A stretch of DNA of 64,000 bases from Micromonospora sp. M71_S20 (GCF_003664255.1 NZ_RCCV01000001.1:1488001-1552000); one strand, 5' to 3'. Shown: positions 43,793 through 52,971, counted from the stretch's first letter. Translations and numbers: made by a program. The notes: generated from the sequence alone by a model not told the origin.

Positions 43793-43798
43793 ACCCTA
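43793..43798 (-). promoter_or_regulatory. -10 box of a leaderless promoter for the DUF885 gene
   Basis: TAGGGT lies 6 nt before the GTG at 43786, in the short gap after the mazG stop. Confidence 0.55.
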
Positions 43799-43808
43799 CC
43801 GGGTCGAC

Positions 43809-44780
43809 TCAGGCCTTTTCGGCGGCGCGGACCGCGTCCGCGTAGGCCAGGGCGGCGCGGCGCAGGGCCGCCTCCGGGTCCAGGCCCGCCTCGCGGGCCG
43901 CCGCGACCGAGGCGAGCAGGCTCGCGCCGAGCCGCGCCTCCGGGTCCACCTGGGAATCCGCGAGGGGCGGCGGTACGGCGAGGCCGACCCGCCCGGCGCG
44001 CTCCAGGATCTTGGCGGCCAGGGCGAGGGCGGGCTGGCTCAGCGCGATGCCGTCGAGCACCGAGTCACGCGCCTTCTCGGCCCGCTTGATCCGCTCCCAG
44101 CTCGCCTCGATCTCCTCCAGGGTGCCTGTCGCCGCGTCGGCGAAGACGTGCGGGTTGCGCCGGACCATCTTGTCGATTAGCCCGCCAGCCACGTCGTCGA
44201 CAGTCCACCGCTCCCCCTCGGGCAGCTCCTCGGCGAGGCGGGCGTGCAGCACCACCTGGAGCAGCACGTCGCCCAGCTCCTCGCGCAGCGCGTCGGTGTC
44301 CCCGGCGCTGATCGCGTCGTACGCCTCGTAGCACTCCTCCAGCAGGAAGCCGGCGAGGCTGCGGTGGGTCTGCGCGCGCTTCCAGGGGTCGCCGCCCGGG
44401 GAGGCCAGCCGGTCCATCACCGCCACCGCGTCGAGCAGCCGGGCGCCCGGCGGATCCCAGGAGCCGTACATCAGCTCCAGCTCGGCCAGGCCGGGCTCGC
44501 GGGCCAGCCGCAGGCCCAGCTCGCGGGCCAGCGACTCGTCGCCGGCCGGGCCGGCCAGCCACACCGCGACGCCGTGCGTCGCCGCCGCGTCGAGCAGCGC
44601 CTGCGTCGCCCGGCCGTCGACCACCGTGACCTCGGCGCCCGCCGCGCGGACCGCCGTCGTCAGCTCGCTCTCCGCCCCCGCCAGCACCGGGTGCCGGCGT
44701 ACGACGTCCCAGGCGGCGGCGGTCAGCAGCCCGGCCGGCAGCCGGGGCGAGGTGACGAGCAGGACGATCCGGGCGGGCAT
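43809..44780 (-). CDS. mazG: Nucleoside triphosphate pyrophosphohydrolase MazG
   Basis: A 323-residue house-cleaning enzyme that hydrolyses (d)NTPs to monophosphates. The MazG metal motif EExxE...ExxD is visible in LLEECYEAYDAISAGD and REELGDVLLQVVLHARL. The N-terminal ~110 residues form the tetrapyrrole-methylase-like remnant common in actinobacterial MazG. It starts 2 bp after the stop of the SurA-like lipoprotein gene. The mazG, SurA-like and mfd genes lie on one strand, a common actinobacterial arrangement. Confidence 0.9.
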   Translation of the reverse strand: MPARIVLLVTSPRLPAGLLTAAAWDVVRRHPVLAGAESELTTAVRAAGAEVTVVDGRATQALLDAAATHGVAVWLAGPAGDESLARELGLRLAREPGLAELELMYGSWDPPGARLLDAVAVMDRLASPGGDPWKRAQTHRSLAGFLLEECYEAYDAISAGDTDALREELGDVLLQVVLHARLAEELPEGERWTVDDVAGGLIDKMVRRNPHVFADAATGTLEEIEASWERIKRAEKARDSVLDGIALSQPALALAAKILERAGRVGLAVPPPLADSQVDPEARLGASLLASVAAAREAGLDPEAALRRAALAYADAVRAAEKA

Positions 44781-44782
44781 GC

Positions 44783-45553
44783 TCAGCTGTCGGTCCCGCC
44801 GGCCGCCTGCGGCCCGGCGGTGGGCAGCGGATCCGGGGTGGAGACGTCGGTGACCGCGTCGGAGCCGGCCTCGCCAAGCGGCACGCTCACGGCCGGCGCG
44901 TTGCCGGAGAAGCTCAGCACCGGGAACTCCAGCGGACGGTAGCGGGGGTTGACCGTCACGTCGTACGCGGCGACCGCCTCGGCCAGCGACTTGCGGGTGG
45001 CCAGCGCGCCGCGCAGCTGCTCGCCGTCGAGCTGGCGGGCGGCCGCCTCGTCGGGCACGTCGGCCGGGATGGCGCCCGCCTTGCGGCCCGCCGCCACCAC
45101 GTCCTTCATATCCTGCGCGGTCGGCTCGGCCGGCGCACCGGTCGGCACCCCCGACAGGCAGTTGTAGAGCTCGGCGGACCGGCGCACGTAGCCGGTGTCG
45201 GGCGACAGGCCCATCTGCTGGGCGAGCTGCTCCGGCGCGACCTGCCCGCGCGGCTGGTAGTTCTTGTCCGCGGAGAGCCGCTCGCAGACCTCGGAGAGCA
45301 CCAGCATGCTGACGATCTGGCCGCGGTCGGGCAGCTGCGGCACCTGCGCCGGGGGTTGCCCCTCGGGCGCCTCGGGCTGCCCCGTCGGCGTCGGGTTCTT
45401 GGCCCGCAGGTCGTCGACGACCCCGGTGACGGCATCCTCGGTGATCCGCAGGTCACCGACGTAGGCGGCGACACCGGGCTCGGCACGGCAACCGGAGAGG
45501 GCGACGAGGCCGAGCGCCACGCTGGCGACGGCGACAAGACGGCGAGCACGCAT
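44783..45553 (-). CDS. SurA-like lipoprotein
   Basis: A 256-residue secreted lipoprotein: RRLVAVASVALGLVALSGCRAEPGVAAYVGD, with lipobox ALSGC. The following segment, AAYVGDLRITEDAVTGVVDDLRA, resembles the SurA/PrsA N-terminal chaperone helix; no PPIase domain is evident. It may help fold secreted proteins. I chose the ATG at 45553; a GTG three codons earlier is possible. The gene is between mfd (upstream) and mazG. Confidence 0.75.
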   Translation of the reverse strand: MRARRLVAVASVALGLVALSGCRAEPGVAAYVGDLRITEDAVTGVVDDLRAKNPTPTGQPEAPEGQPPAQVPQLPDRGQIVSMLVLSEVCERLSADKNYQPRGQVAPEQLAQQMGLSPDTGYVRRSAELYNCLSGVPTGAPAEPTAQDMKDVVAAGRKAGAIPADVPDEAAARQLDGEQLRGALATRKSLAEAVAAYDVTVNPRYRPLEFPVLSFSGNAPAVSVPLGEAGSDAVTDVSTPDPLPTAGPQAAGGTDS

Positions 45554-45688
45554 GTCGGTCACTCTCTCATGCCGCCCGGGGCCGCCGTGACACCGCCCAC
45601 CGGTCTGCCCGCGCGTCCGTCCCGTGCCGGCCCGGGTCCCGCCCCCTGGTCGCTCGCCGGCTGCCGCCCGGCCATCGTCGACCGCCGC

Positions 45689-48600
45689 TCACCGGGCGGA
45701 GGCTCCCGCCACCGCCGGCTCGCCCAGCACGTCCTTCAGCAGCTGCGCGCACCACTCCAGCAGGGCCTGGTCGCGCAGCGGCTCGCCGCCCACCCGCCGG
45801 GTGCTCGGCCGGGGCACGCTGACCTGGTCGAGGGCCTGCTTGTAGACCGAGTCCGGGTGGTAGCGCTTGAGCCGCAGCTGCTTCGAGTCGGGCAGCGGCA
45901 ACGGGCCGAACCGGATGTGCTTGCCCTGCATGGAGACGTCGGCCAGGCCGTACCGGCGGGCCAGCAGCCGGAACCGGGCCACGGCGACGAGGTTCTGCAC
46001 CGGTGCGGGCGGCTCGCCGTAGCGGTCCGTCATCTCGGCGACCACCTCGCGCAGTCGCTCCTCGTCGCGGGCCTCGGCGAGCTTGCGGTACATCTCCAGG
46101 CGCAGCCGCTCCACGGCGACGTAGTCGTGCGGCAGGTGGGCGTCGACCGGCAGGTCGACCTTGACCTCGGTCTCCTCCTCCGGGCGCTCGCCCTTGAACG
46201 CGGAGACCGCCTCGCCGACCATCCGCACGTACAGGTCGAAGCCGACGCCCTCGATGTGCCCGGACTGCTCGCCGCCGAGCAGGTTGCCGGCGCCCCGGAT
46301 CTCCAGGTCCTTCATCGCCACGTACATGCCGGCGCCCAGCTCGGTGTGCTGGGCGATGGTCGCCAGCCGCTCGTGGGCGTGCTCGGTGAGCGGCTTCTCC
46401 GGCGGGTAGAGGAAGTACGCGTACGCCCGCTCCCGGCCCCGGCCGACCCGGCCGCGGATCTGGTGCAGCTGGGCCAGGCCGAGCAGGTCGGCCCGCTCCA
46501 CGATCAGGGTGTTGGCGTTGGGGATGTCGATGCCGGACTCCACGATCGTGGTGCAGACCAGCACGTCGAACTCCTTCTCCCAGAAGCCGACCATGACCTT
46601 CTCCAGGGCCTCCTCGCCCATCTGGCCGTGCGCCACCGCGACCCGCGCCTCGGGCACCAGCTCGCGCAGCTTCCGGGCCGTCCTGTCGATCGACTCGACC
46701 CGGTTGTGCAGGTAGAAGACCTGCCCGTCGCGGAGCAGCTCCCGGTGGATGGAGGCGGCCACCTGCCGCTCGTCGTACGCCCCGACGAAGGTCAGCACCG
46801 GGTGCCGCTCCTCCGGCGGGGTGGCGATGGTGGACATCTCCCGGATGCCGGTGATCGCCATCTCCAGGGTGCGCGGGATCGGGGTGGCCGACATGCTGAG
46901 CACGTCGACCGAGGCGCGCATCGTCTTCAGGTGCTCCTTGTGCTCGACGCCGAAGCGCTGCTCCTCGTCGACGATGACCAGGCCGAGCGACTTGAACCGG
47001 GTGGCCGCCTGGAGCAGCCGGTGGGTGCCGATGACGATGTCGGCGGTGCCCGCCGCGGCCATCTCCAGGGTCCGCTCGGCCTCCTTCGGCGTCTGGAAGC
47101 GGGAGAGCTGCTTGATGGTCACCGGGAACTGGCTCATCCGCTCGGCGAACGTGTTGTAGTGCTGCTGCACCAGCAGCGTGGTGGGGACCAGCACCGCCAC
47201 CTGCTTGCCGTCCTGCACCGCCTTGAACGCCGCCCGGACCGCGATCTCCGTCTTGCCGTAGCCGACGTCGCCGCAGATCAGCCGGTCCATCGGGACGGTC
47301 TGCTCCATGTCCCGCTTGACCTCCTCGATGGCGGCGAGCTGGTCCGGCGTCTCCTGCCACGGGAAGGCGTCCTCCAGCTCCCGCTGCCACGGCGTGTCGG
47401 GGCCGAAGTTGTGCCCCTTCGACGCCTTGCGGGCCGCGTAGAGCTGGATGAGCTGGGCGGCGATCTCCTTGACCGCCTTGCGGGCCCGGGCCTTGGACTT
47501 CTGCCAGTCCGAGCCGCCCATCTTGTGCAGGGTGGGCTGCTCGCCGCCGACGTAGCGGGAGAGCTGGTCGAGCTGGTCGGTGGGGACGAAGAGGCGGTCG
47601 CCGGGCTGGCCGCGCTTGCTCGGGGCGTACTCGATGACCAGGTATTCCCGCGAGGCGCCGTTGACGGTGCGCTGCACCAGCTCGACGTAGCGGCCGATGC
47701 CGTGCTGCTCGTGCACGACGTGGTCGCCGGCCTTGAGCTCCAAGGGGTCGATCGTGTTGCGCCGCCGGCTCGGCATCTTGCGCATGTCGCGGGTGGAGGT
47801 GCCCCGCCCGCCGGTGACGTCGTTGCCCGTGAGCAGCACGAACCGGGAGGCCTCGTCGACGAAGCCGCCGGTCAGGCTGCCGCAGGCGACCAGCACCTCG
47901 CCGGGGGCGGGCGCGGTGGGGATCTCCTCGGTCAGCCGCGCGCCGAGGCCGGCGTCGCGGAGCACCTCGACCGCCCGCTGGGCGGGGCCGTGCCCCTCGA
48001 AGACCAGCGCGACCGACCAGCCCTCGCCGGTCCAGCGCTTGAGGTCGTCGACCACCCGGGCGGTCTCGCCGTGGTAGAGCGGGGCCGGCTGCGCGGAGAG
48101 GGTCACCGCGATCGCGTCGTCGGGGGTGACGTCGTACGCCTCCGGCCCGTCCTCCCAGGGCTGCCGCGCCGGGGCGGCGTCCGCCTCGACCAGGCCGAAC
48201 GGCGACAGCGTCCACCAGGGCTGGCGCAGCTTCGCCGCGACGGCGCGTACGTCGGCCAGGGTCCGGAAGGCGGCGGCGCCGAGGTCGACCGGGGCCTGGC
48301 CACCGACGGCGGCCGCGGCCCAGCTCGCCTGGAGGAACTCGTCGGAGGTACGCACCAGGTCGTGCGCCCGGGTGCGGATGCGCTCCGGGTCGCACAGCAG
48401 CACGTGGGTGCCGGCCGGCATGGCGTCCAGCAGCAGCTCCATCGAGTCGGCGCCGATGAGCGCCGGGGCGAGGGACTCCATGCCCTCCACCGGGATGCCC
48501 TCGGCCAGCTTGTCGAGGATCTCGGCCAACTCCGGGTGCTCCTCGGCGAGGGCGGCGGCACGCCTGCGCACCGACGGGGTGAGCAGCAGCTCCCGGCACG

Positions 48601-49339
48601 GCGGCGCCCACAGCTGCGGCACCTGCTCGATGGTGCGCTGGTCGGCGACGGCGAAGGTGCGGATCTCCTCCACCTCGTCGCCCCAGAACTCGACCCGCGA
48701 CGGGTGCTCGTCGGTGGGCGGGAAGATGTCGAGGATGCCGCCGCGCACGGCGAACTCGCCCCGCTTGGTGACCAGGTCGACCCGCGCGTACGCCATGTCG
48801 ATGAGCCGGCGGGCGACCTCCTCCAGGTCGGCCTCTGCCCCGGCGGCGAGCTGCACCGGCTCCAGGTCGCCGAGCCCCTTGAGCTGCGGTTGCAGCAACG
48901 ACCGGACGGGCGCCACGATCACCCGCAACGGGCCGGTGCGGCCGTGCGCGTCGGCCGAGGCGGGGTGCGCCAGGCGGCGCAGCACGGCCAGCCGCCGGCC
49001 GACCGTGTCGGAGCGGGGCGACAGACGCTCGTGCGGCAGCGTCTCCCACGACGGGAAGACCGTCACCTGCTCGGGCGGGAGCAGGCTGCCCAGCGCGGCG
49101 GCCAGGTCGTCGGCCTCGCGGGTGGTGGCGGTCACGGCGAGCACCGGACGACCGGCGCCGCCGCCCGACCCGCCGTCGCCGGCCTGGTCGGCCGCGACGG
49201 CGGCGACCGCGAACGGGCGCAGCGCGGCCGGCGCGGTGATGTCGAGGCCGTCGACCTGCGCGGCACCGGAGCGCGCCAGGTCACGTGCCCGGGCCAGCCC
49301 CGGGTCGGCCAGGGCGGCGGAGAACAGACCGGTGAGCAT
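45689..49339 (-). CDS. mfd: Transcription-repair coupling factor Mfd
   Basis: A 1,216-residue ATP-dependent translocase that displaces RNA polymerase stalled at DNA damage and recruits UvrA. Visible in order: UvrB-like N-terminal domains, the CarD-like polymerase interaction domain (LKAGDHVVHEQHGIGRYVEL), RecG-like motor with Walker A GDVGYGKTEIAVRAAF and DEEQRFGV, the motif VVESGIDIPNANTLIVERAD, and the C-terminal TRCF domain (HDYVAVERLRLEMYRKLAEA). I chose the ATG at 49339 with GGAAG 7 nt upstream; GTG at 49363 with GAGGGG is a second option. Confidence 0.95.
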   Translation of the reverse strand: MLTGLFSAALADPGLARARDLARSGAAQVDGLDITAPAALRPFAVAAVAADQAGDGGSGGGAGRPVLAVTATTREADDLAAALGSLLPPEQVTVFPSWETLPHERLSPRSDTVGRRLAVLRRLAHPASADAHGRTGPLRVIVAPVRSLLQPQLKGLGDLEPVQLAAGAEADLEEVARRLIDMAYARVDLVTKRGEFAVRGGILDIFPPTDEHPSRVEFWGDEVEEIRTFAVADQRTIEQVPQLWAPPCRELLLTPSVRRRAAALAEEHPELAEILDKLAEGIPVEGMESLAPALIGADSMELLLDAMPAGTHVLLCDPERIRTRAHDLVRTSDEFLQASWAAAAVGGQAPVDLGAAAFRTLADVRAVAAKLRQPWWTLSPFGLVEADAAPARQPWEDGPEAYDVTPDDAIAVTLSAQPAPLYHGETARVVDDLKRWTGEGWSVALVFEGHGPAQRAVEVLRDAGLGARLTEEIPTAPAPGEVLVACGSLTGGFVDEASRFVLLTGNDVTGGRGTSTRDMRKMPSRRRNTIDPLELKAGDHVVHEQHGIGRYVELVQRTVNGASREYLVIEYAPSKRGQPGDRLFVPTDQLDQLSRYVGGEQPTLHKMGGSDWQKSKARARKAVKEIAAQLIQLYAARKASKGHNFGPDTPWQRELEDAFPWQETPDQLAAIEEVKRDMEQTVPMDRLICGDVGYGKTEIAVRAAFKAVQDGKQVAVLVPTTLLVQQHYNTFAERMSQFPVTIKQLSRFQTPKEAERTLEMAAAGTADIVIGTHRLLQAATRFKSLGLVIVDEEQRFGVEHKEHLKTMRASVDVLSMSATPIPRTLEMAITGIREMSTIATPPEERHPVLTFVGAYDERQVAASIHRELLRDGQVFYLHNRVESIDRTARKLRELVPEARVAVAHGQMGEEALEKVMVGFWEKEFDVLVCTTIVESGIDIPNANTLIVERADLLGLAQLHQIRGRVGRGRERAYAYFLYPPEKPLTEHAHERLATIAQHTELGAGMYVAMKDLEIRGAGNLLGGEQSGHIEGVGFDLYVRMVGEAVSAFKGERPEEETEVKVDLPVDAHLPHDYVAVERLRLEMYRKLAEARDEERLREVVAEMTDRYGEPPAPVQNLVAVARFRLLARRYGLADVSMQGKHIRFGPLPLPDSKQLRLKRYHPDSVYKQALDQVSVPRPSTRRVGGEPLRDQALLEWCAQLLKDVLGEPAVAGASAR

Positions 49340-49491
49340 GTGATCACTTCCAGCGGACGACACGACGATCACCCCTCGTCCGGTCGGACGGGGGGTCCAC
49401 CGGTCGACACTATCTCTCCGGTCGGACGAACCACCCCCGCGTAGGTTGGTTCCTCGACAATCCGCGTTGGGCCACCCGAGGGGGAGGACGG

Positions 49492-50391
49492 ATGCCTGAG
49501 GGAATCGGCAGCGACCCACGCCTGATGCCCACACCCTGCCGCTGGCGGGTGCTGGGCCACCCGGCGGGGATCTCGATCTCCGAGGCGCACTGCGTCGTCG
49601 AGTACCACGGCTGGTTGGCACCGACAGTCGTGCAACGTCACAGGATCATCCTCGGCCGGTCGGGCGCCTACCGGCGGCGCATCAACGGTCGTACGACGTT
49701 CTCGGACGCCACCTCGCTGTTGCTCACCCGGCCGGGCGACGAGATGCAGGTGTCCCACCCGCTGGGCTGCGACACGTTCACCTGCCTGGAGATCGAGCCG
49801 GCGGTCCTCGCCGAGCACCGGGACGGGGCGCGCTGGTTGGCGACCGCCGGCTGGGACGGCACCTCGGACACACCGCTCGACCTGGCACACCGGATGCTCG
49901 TCACGGAGTTCCGGCGAGGGCTGGACCCGTTCGAGATGGCGGAGCGGCTGCACGGCTTCGTCGGCAGGGTGCTCGACTTCGTCAGCGGCCGGGCCGAGCC
50001 ACCGGGGGCGGACCTGGGACGCGTCGTCGGCCGGCGCCCCGCCACCGCGGCCGCCCACCGGCGCCTCGCCGACCGGGCCCGGGAAGTGCTCATGGTCCGC
50101 GACTTCTCCCTCACGCTCGACCAGGTGGCGCGGGAGGTGGGCGCCTCACCACACCACCTGAGCCGGGTGTTCCAGCGGGTCACCGGCAGCAGCCTCACCG
50201 CCTACCGCAACCGCTTGCGGGTTCAGGCGGTGCTGGACACCCTCGCCGAGGCGGACGGACGGCCGCTGCGCGCCGTGGCGGCGGAGCACGGCTTCGCCGA
50301 CCAGGCGCACCTCACCCGTGTACTCCGGGAGCACGTCGGCCACCCGCCGGCCCGCCTGCGCCGGCTGCTCGCCCAGGGGCGCCCCGACTGA
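49492..50391 (+). CDS. AraC-family transcriptional regulator
   Basis: A 299-residue regulator. The C-terminal two-helix-turn-helix region is FSLTLDQVAREVGASPHHLSRVFQRVTGSSLTAYRNRLRVQAVL, followed by LRAVAAEHGFADQAHLTRVLREHVGHPPARLRRL. The N-terminal ~180 residues are a cupin-like effector domain with several cysteine and histidine residues (CRWRVLGH, HCVVEYH, LGCDTFTC). The ligand is unknown. The ATG is preceded by GGGAGGACGG. It is divergent from mfd and 380 bp before the cyclase-family gene, a possible target. Confidence 0.85.
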   Translation: MPEGIGSDPRLMPTPCRWRVLGHPAGISISEAHCVVEYHGWLAPTVVQRHRIILGRSGAYRRRINGRTTFSDATSLLLTRPGDEMQVSHPLGCDTFTCLEIEPAVLAEHRDGARWLATAGWDGTSDTPLDLAHRMLVTEFRRGLDPFEMAERLHGFVGRVLDFVSGRAEPPGADLGRVVGRRPATAAAHRRLADRAREVLMVRDFSLTLDQVAREVGASPHHLSRVFQRVTGSSLTAYRNRLRVQAVLDTLAEADGRPLRAVAAEHGFADQAHLTRVLREHVGHPPARLRRLLAQGRPD

Positions 50392-50772
50392 GCCGGAGCC
50401 CGATCGAAGTCATCGAGGAACCGGTCGTCGGCGAGGTCGCCGATCTGGTCGACGACCGTCAACCGAGCATCGATGTTCAAGACCCGGGACCGCCGGCGAC
50501 CGAAGATGGTGTTCGCAGCCGGGATCGGACCGCCCGATCGGCGGTCGCGGGGTGCGCGGACCTGTTCGGGGAGGCCCGCAGCTCCGCCCGGCTGCGGCCT
50601 TGGCGACGGCGACCTGCCGTCGCCGCCCGCCGGCGGTGCCGTACACCCCTTTCCCCCTGTACGGCACTCCGGTGACACCCGGCACACCCTTGTCGGCACT
50701 CGGCACACCCGGGCTGCCCGCCGCGACCGGGAGGATCTTGACGGCGTGGCCCGGCCGTGATCGGCTGCGCTG
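50392..50772. other. 380-bp intergenic region without a supported gene
   Basis: Both strands have coding-like codon bias in places. On the minus strand, 50400-50545 reads VLNIDARLTVVDQIGDLADDRFLDDFD, which could be a gene fragment, but it has no start signal and I recognise no family. Around 50640-50710 there are imprecise repeats of CGGCAC/GGCACACCC. I cannot support a gene here. Confidence 0.5.
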
Positions 50773-51699
50773 ATGGGCGACCAGTGGCGGGCACAGTTCG
50801 ACGCGGAGGTCACCTTCGCCAACGGCGGCGGGCTGCGGACGGACGGGTTCCGCCTGGACATCCCCGGCCGCGACATCACCGACGACGAGTTGGCGGCGCT
50901 GTTCGTCCGGCACCTCGGGCTGCTGATGGTGGCCGAGGTGCGGATCACCGCCCGGACGATCGTCGAGGAGCCGCACAAGGGCGGCCGGGGTGTGGCCGCC
51001 GGGTCCGGCGCGGACGACAGTTCCCGGCGACGGCTGATCGAGCTGAGCCACGTGGTCACCGACGGCATGACGACCCTGCCGGGCTGGCCGGCGCCGCGGA
51101 TCACCGAATGGCTGACGCGGGAGGCGTCCCGGGCCAACTACGCCCCCGGCACCGAGTTCCAGGTGGGGCGGATCGACATGATCGCCAACACGGGCACGTA
51201 CCTGGACACGCCCGCCCACCGTTTCGCCGGGGGCGCCGACCTCGCCGCCACCCCGCTGGACCGCCTCGCCGACCTGCCCGCCGTCGTGGTCCGGGTGCCG
51301 GCCGGCACCCGCGCGGTGGACCGGCTGTTGCTGGCGCCGTACGACGTCGCCGGGCACGCGGTACTGCTGCACACGGGTTGGTCGACGCACTTCGGCACGG
51401 ATCGGTACGGCGCGCCGGAGGCGCCCTACCTCACCGGGGACGGTGCCCGGGCCCTGGTCGACGCGGGCGCCGCCCTGGTCGGCATCGACTCGATCAACAT
51501 CGACGACATGAGCCCGGCGGCGGCCGGCGAGCGGCCGGCGCACAGCTCCCTGCTGGCCGCCGGCGTCCCGATCGTGGAGCACCTGACCGGGCTCGACGCG
51601 CTGCCCCCGACCGGCTTCCGGTTCACGGCCGCCCCGCCGATGGTGGCCGGCATGGGCACCTTTCCCGTCCGCGCCTTCGCCGTGCTCGACGCCGCCTGA
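50773..51699 (+). CDS. Cyclase-family (kynurenine-formamidase-like) protein with N-terminal extension
   Basis: The 308-residue product has two parts. Residues 1-73 form a small domain (AEVTFANGGGLRTDGFRLDIPGRDITDDELA ... EEPHKGGRG); residues 87-308 form the cyclase fold (LIELSHVVTDGMTTLPGWPAP). The usual metal motif HxGTHxDxPxH reads NTGTYLDTPAH at 139-149, so two ligand histidines are replaced by Asn and Tyr while Asp and the last His remain. It may use a changed metal site or act differently. The ATG has no clear ribosome-binding site. The AraC gene precedes it. Confidence 0.78.
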   Translation: MGDQWRAQFDAEVTFANGGGLRTDGFRLDIPGRDITDDELAALFVRHLGLLMVAEVRITARTIVEEPHKGGRGVAAGSGADDSSRRRLIELSHVVTDGMTTLPGWPAPRITEWLTREASRANYAPGTEFQVGRIDMIANTGTYLDTPAHRFAGGADLAATPLDRLADLPAVVVRVPAGTRAVDRLLLAPYDVAGHAVLLHTGWSTHFGTDRYGAPEAPYLTGDGARALVDAGAALVGIDSINIDDMSPAAAGERPAHSSLLAAGVPIVEHLTGLDALPPTGFRFTAAPPMVAGMGTFPVRAFAVLDAA

Positions 51700-51820
51700 T
51701 CGACCGCCGGGCGCCAGCACCCGGACCTCCGGCTGGCGCGACTCCGCCTGCCGCGACCGCAGGGAGCCGCCGCGAGCTTCGGGGCAGCGCGCGAGCGGCC
51801 CGTGACGGCAAGCTGTCGGA

Positions 51821-52732
51821 ATGCCACGGGCACCACGCATCCCCAGCGGGTTGGCGTTCCTCCCGTTCTCCGGCAGTCGGGCCGTCGCCGCCGGCCTGAT
51901 CACGTGGCGGATGCTTCGTGGGCCGTCCTGGCGCCGGCTGCTGCCCGACATCTATGTCCACGTTGACGGCTACCGTGAGAACGACCACCGGATGTGGTGC
52001 GACGCCGTAGCCCTGACCCTGCCGGCGGGGGCCGCCATCAGCGGTCTCAGCGCGGCGTTCCTGTGGGGCGTGGATCTCCTGCCACGCGCGAGCCCCGTCT
52101 TCGTCACGCTTCCGGGGGCGGCCCGCCGACGCTCCACCCAACGTGTGTCGGTCGACCAGAGGTCCCTCTCCGCCCGGGATATCACCCGGTTCGCCGGCTT
52201 GCCGGTCACCACCGGCGTCCGCACTGCCTTCGACCTCGGGCGGCAGCTACCCCGGATGGACGCGCTGGTCGCGGTGGACGCGCTGCTGCATCGGCGGGTG
52301 GTCAAGCTTCCGGCGTTGGGCAGCTACCTGGACACGCACGACGGCTGGCCCGGCACCGCCCAACTGCGCGAGGTGCTCACGTTGGCCGAGCCGCTGAGCG
52401 AGTCCCCGATGGAGACCCGGCTCCGGCTCGTCCTGCACGACGCCGGTCTGCCGCTCCTGACCGCACAGCATGACGTGTATGGCGTCCATGCACAGCGTGG
52501 ACGGATCTTTCTCGGCCGCGTCGACCTCGCCTACCCCCGGTGGAAGATCGCCATCGAGTACGAGGGTGACCACCACCGGGAACGCACCCACTTCCAGCGC
52601 GATGTAGCTCGGCTCAACGTCCTGCGTGCGGCGGGGTGGGTGGTGCTGCGCTTCACAGCGGACGACGTACTGCGGCACCCTGCCCGAATCGTCCGCCTGG
52701 TCACTGACGCAATCCACGAACGTCACAACTGA
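51821..52732 (+). CDS. DUF559-like protein with VSR-type endonuclease fold
   Basis: A 303-residue protein. The N-terminal two thirds resemble AbiEi-type or hypothetical actinobacterial proteins (GAAISGLSAAFLWGVDLLP, LPVTTGVRTAFDLGRQLPRMDALVAVDALL). The C-terminal ~90 residues form a DUF559/VSR-like nuclease region with GRVDLAYPRWKIAIEYEGDHH (D...E.EGDxH), RDVARLNVLRAAGWVVLRFT and IVRLVTDAIHER. It ends 15 nt before a 63-bp hairpin. A remnant of the same family lies beside a second copy of that hairpin 45 kb away. Nuclease activity and mobility are inferred. Codon use is less GC-biased than neighbouring genes. Confidence 0.75.
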   Translation: MPRAPRIPSGLAFLPFSGSRAVAAGLITWRMLRGPSWRRLLPDIYVHVDGYRENDHRMWCDAVALTLPAGAAISGLSAAFLWGVDLLPRASPVFVTLPGAARRRSTQRVSVDQRSLSARDITRFAGLPVTTGVRTAFDLGRQLPRMDALVAVDALLHRRVVKLPALGSYLDTHDGWPGTAQLREVLTLAEPLSESPMETRLRLVLHDAGLPLLTAQHDVYGVHAQRGRIFLGRVDLAYPRWKIAIEYEGDHHRERTHFQRDVARLNVLRAAGWVVLRFTADDVLRHPARIVRLVTDAIHERHN

Positions 52733-52747
52733 TCACGCCCCAGCCAA

Positions 52748-52810
52748 CGGTGATCAGGACACCATGGACCCTAAAACGGCCGGGTTACGTCCATGGCGTC
52801 CTGATCACCG
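52748..52810. repeat. 63-bp dispersed inverted repeat (hairpin), copy 2
   Basis: Arms CGGTGATCAGGAC followed by CCATGGAC (22 nt, one mismatch beyond the first 13) flank a GC-rich centre. The total length equals copy 1 at 7015-7077. It lies 15 nt after the stop of the DUF559-like gene and could terminate transcription between that gene and the convergent S66 peptidase gene. Confidence 0.87.
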
Positions 52811-52971
52811 GGGCGCTCGCGCGGCGAAGGCGGCGCGACGGCGACCTCGTCGGGTTCGCCGGGGCGGCCCAGTGGGATGCAGGGGCGCCCATGCGCGAGG
52901 AGCGGGGGCGCTCGCGCGTCACCACCGCCGGCGCAGCGGGGGGCGCTCGCGTGCGAAGGAGGGAGGGGCGG
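52801..52971. repeat. Intergenic tract with repeated GGGGCGCTCGCG motif
   Basis: The motif GGGGCGCTCGCG recurs three times between the hairpin and the S66 peptidase stop (near 52809, 52907 and 52938). No gene is supported. The last copy lies close to the peptidase stop codon. Confidence 0.55.

Noticed and set aside
45356..49444. A 1,362-codon open frame on the plus strand antisense to mfd
   Set aside because: It is the usual high-GC shadow frame, rich in Arg/Gly/Leu/Val/His, with no family similarity; mfd on the other strand is unmistakable.
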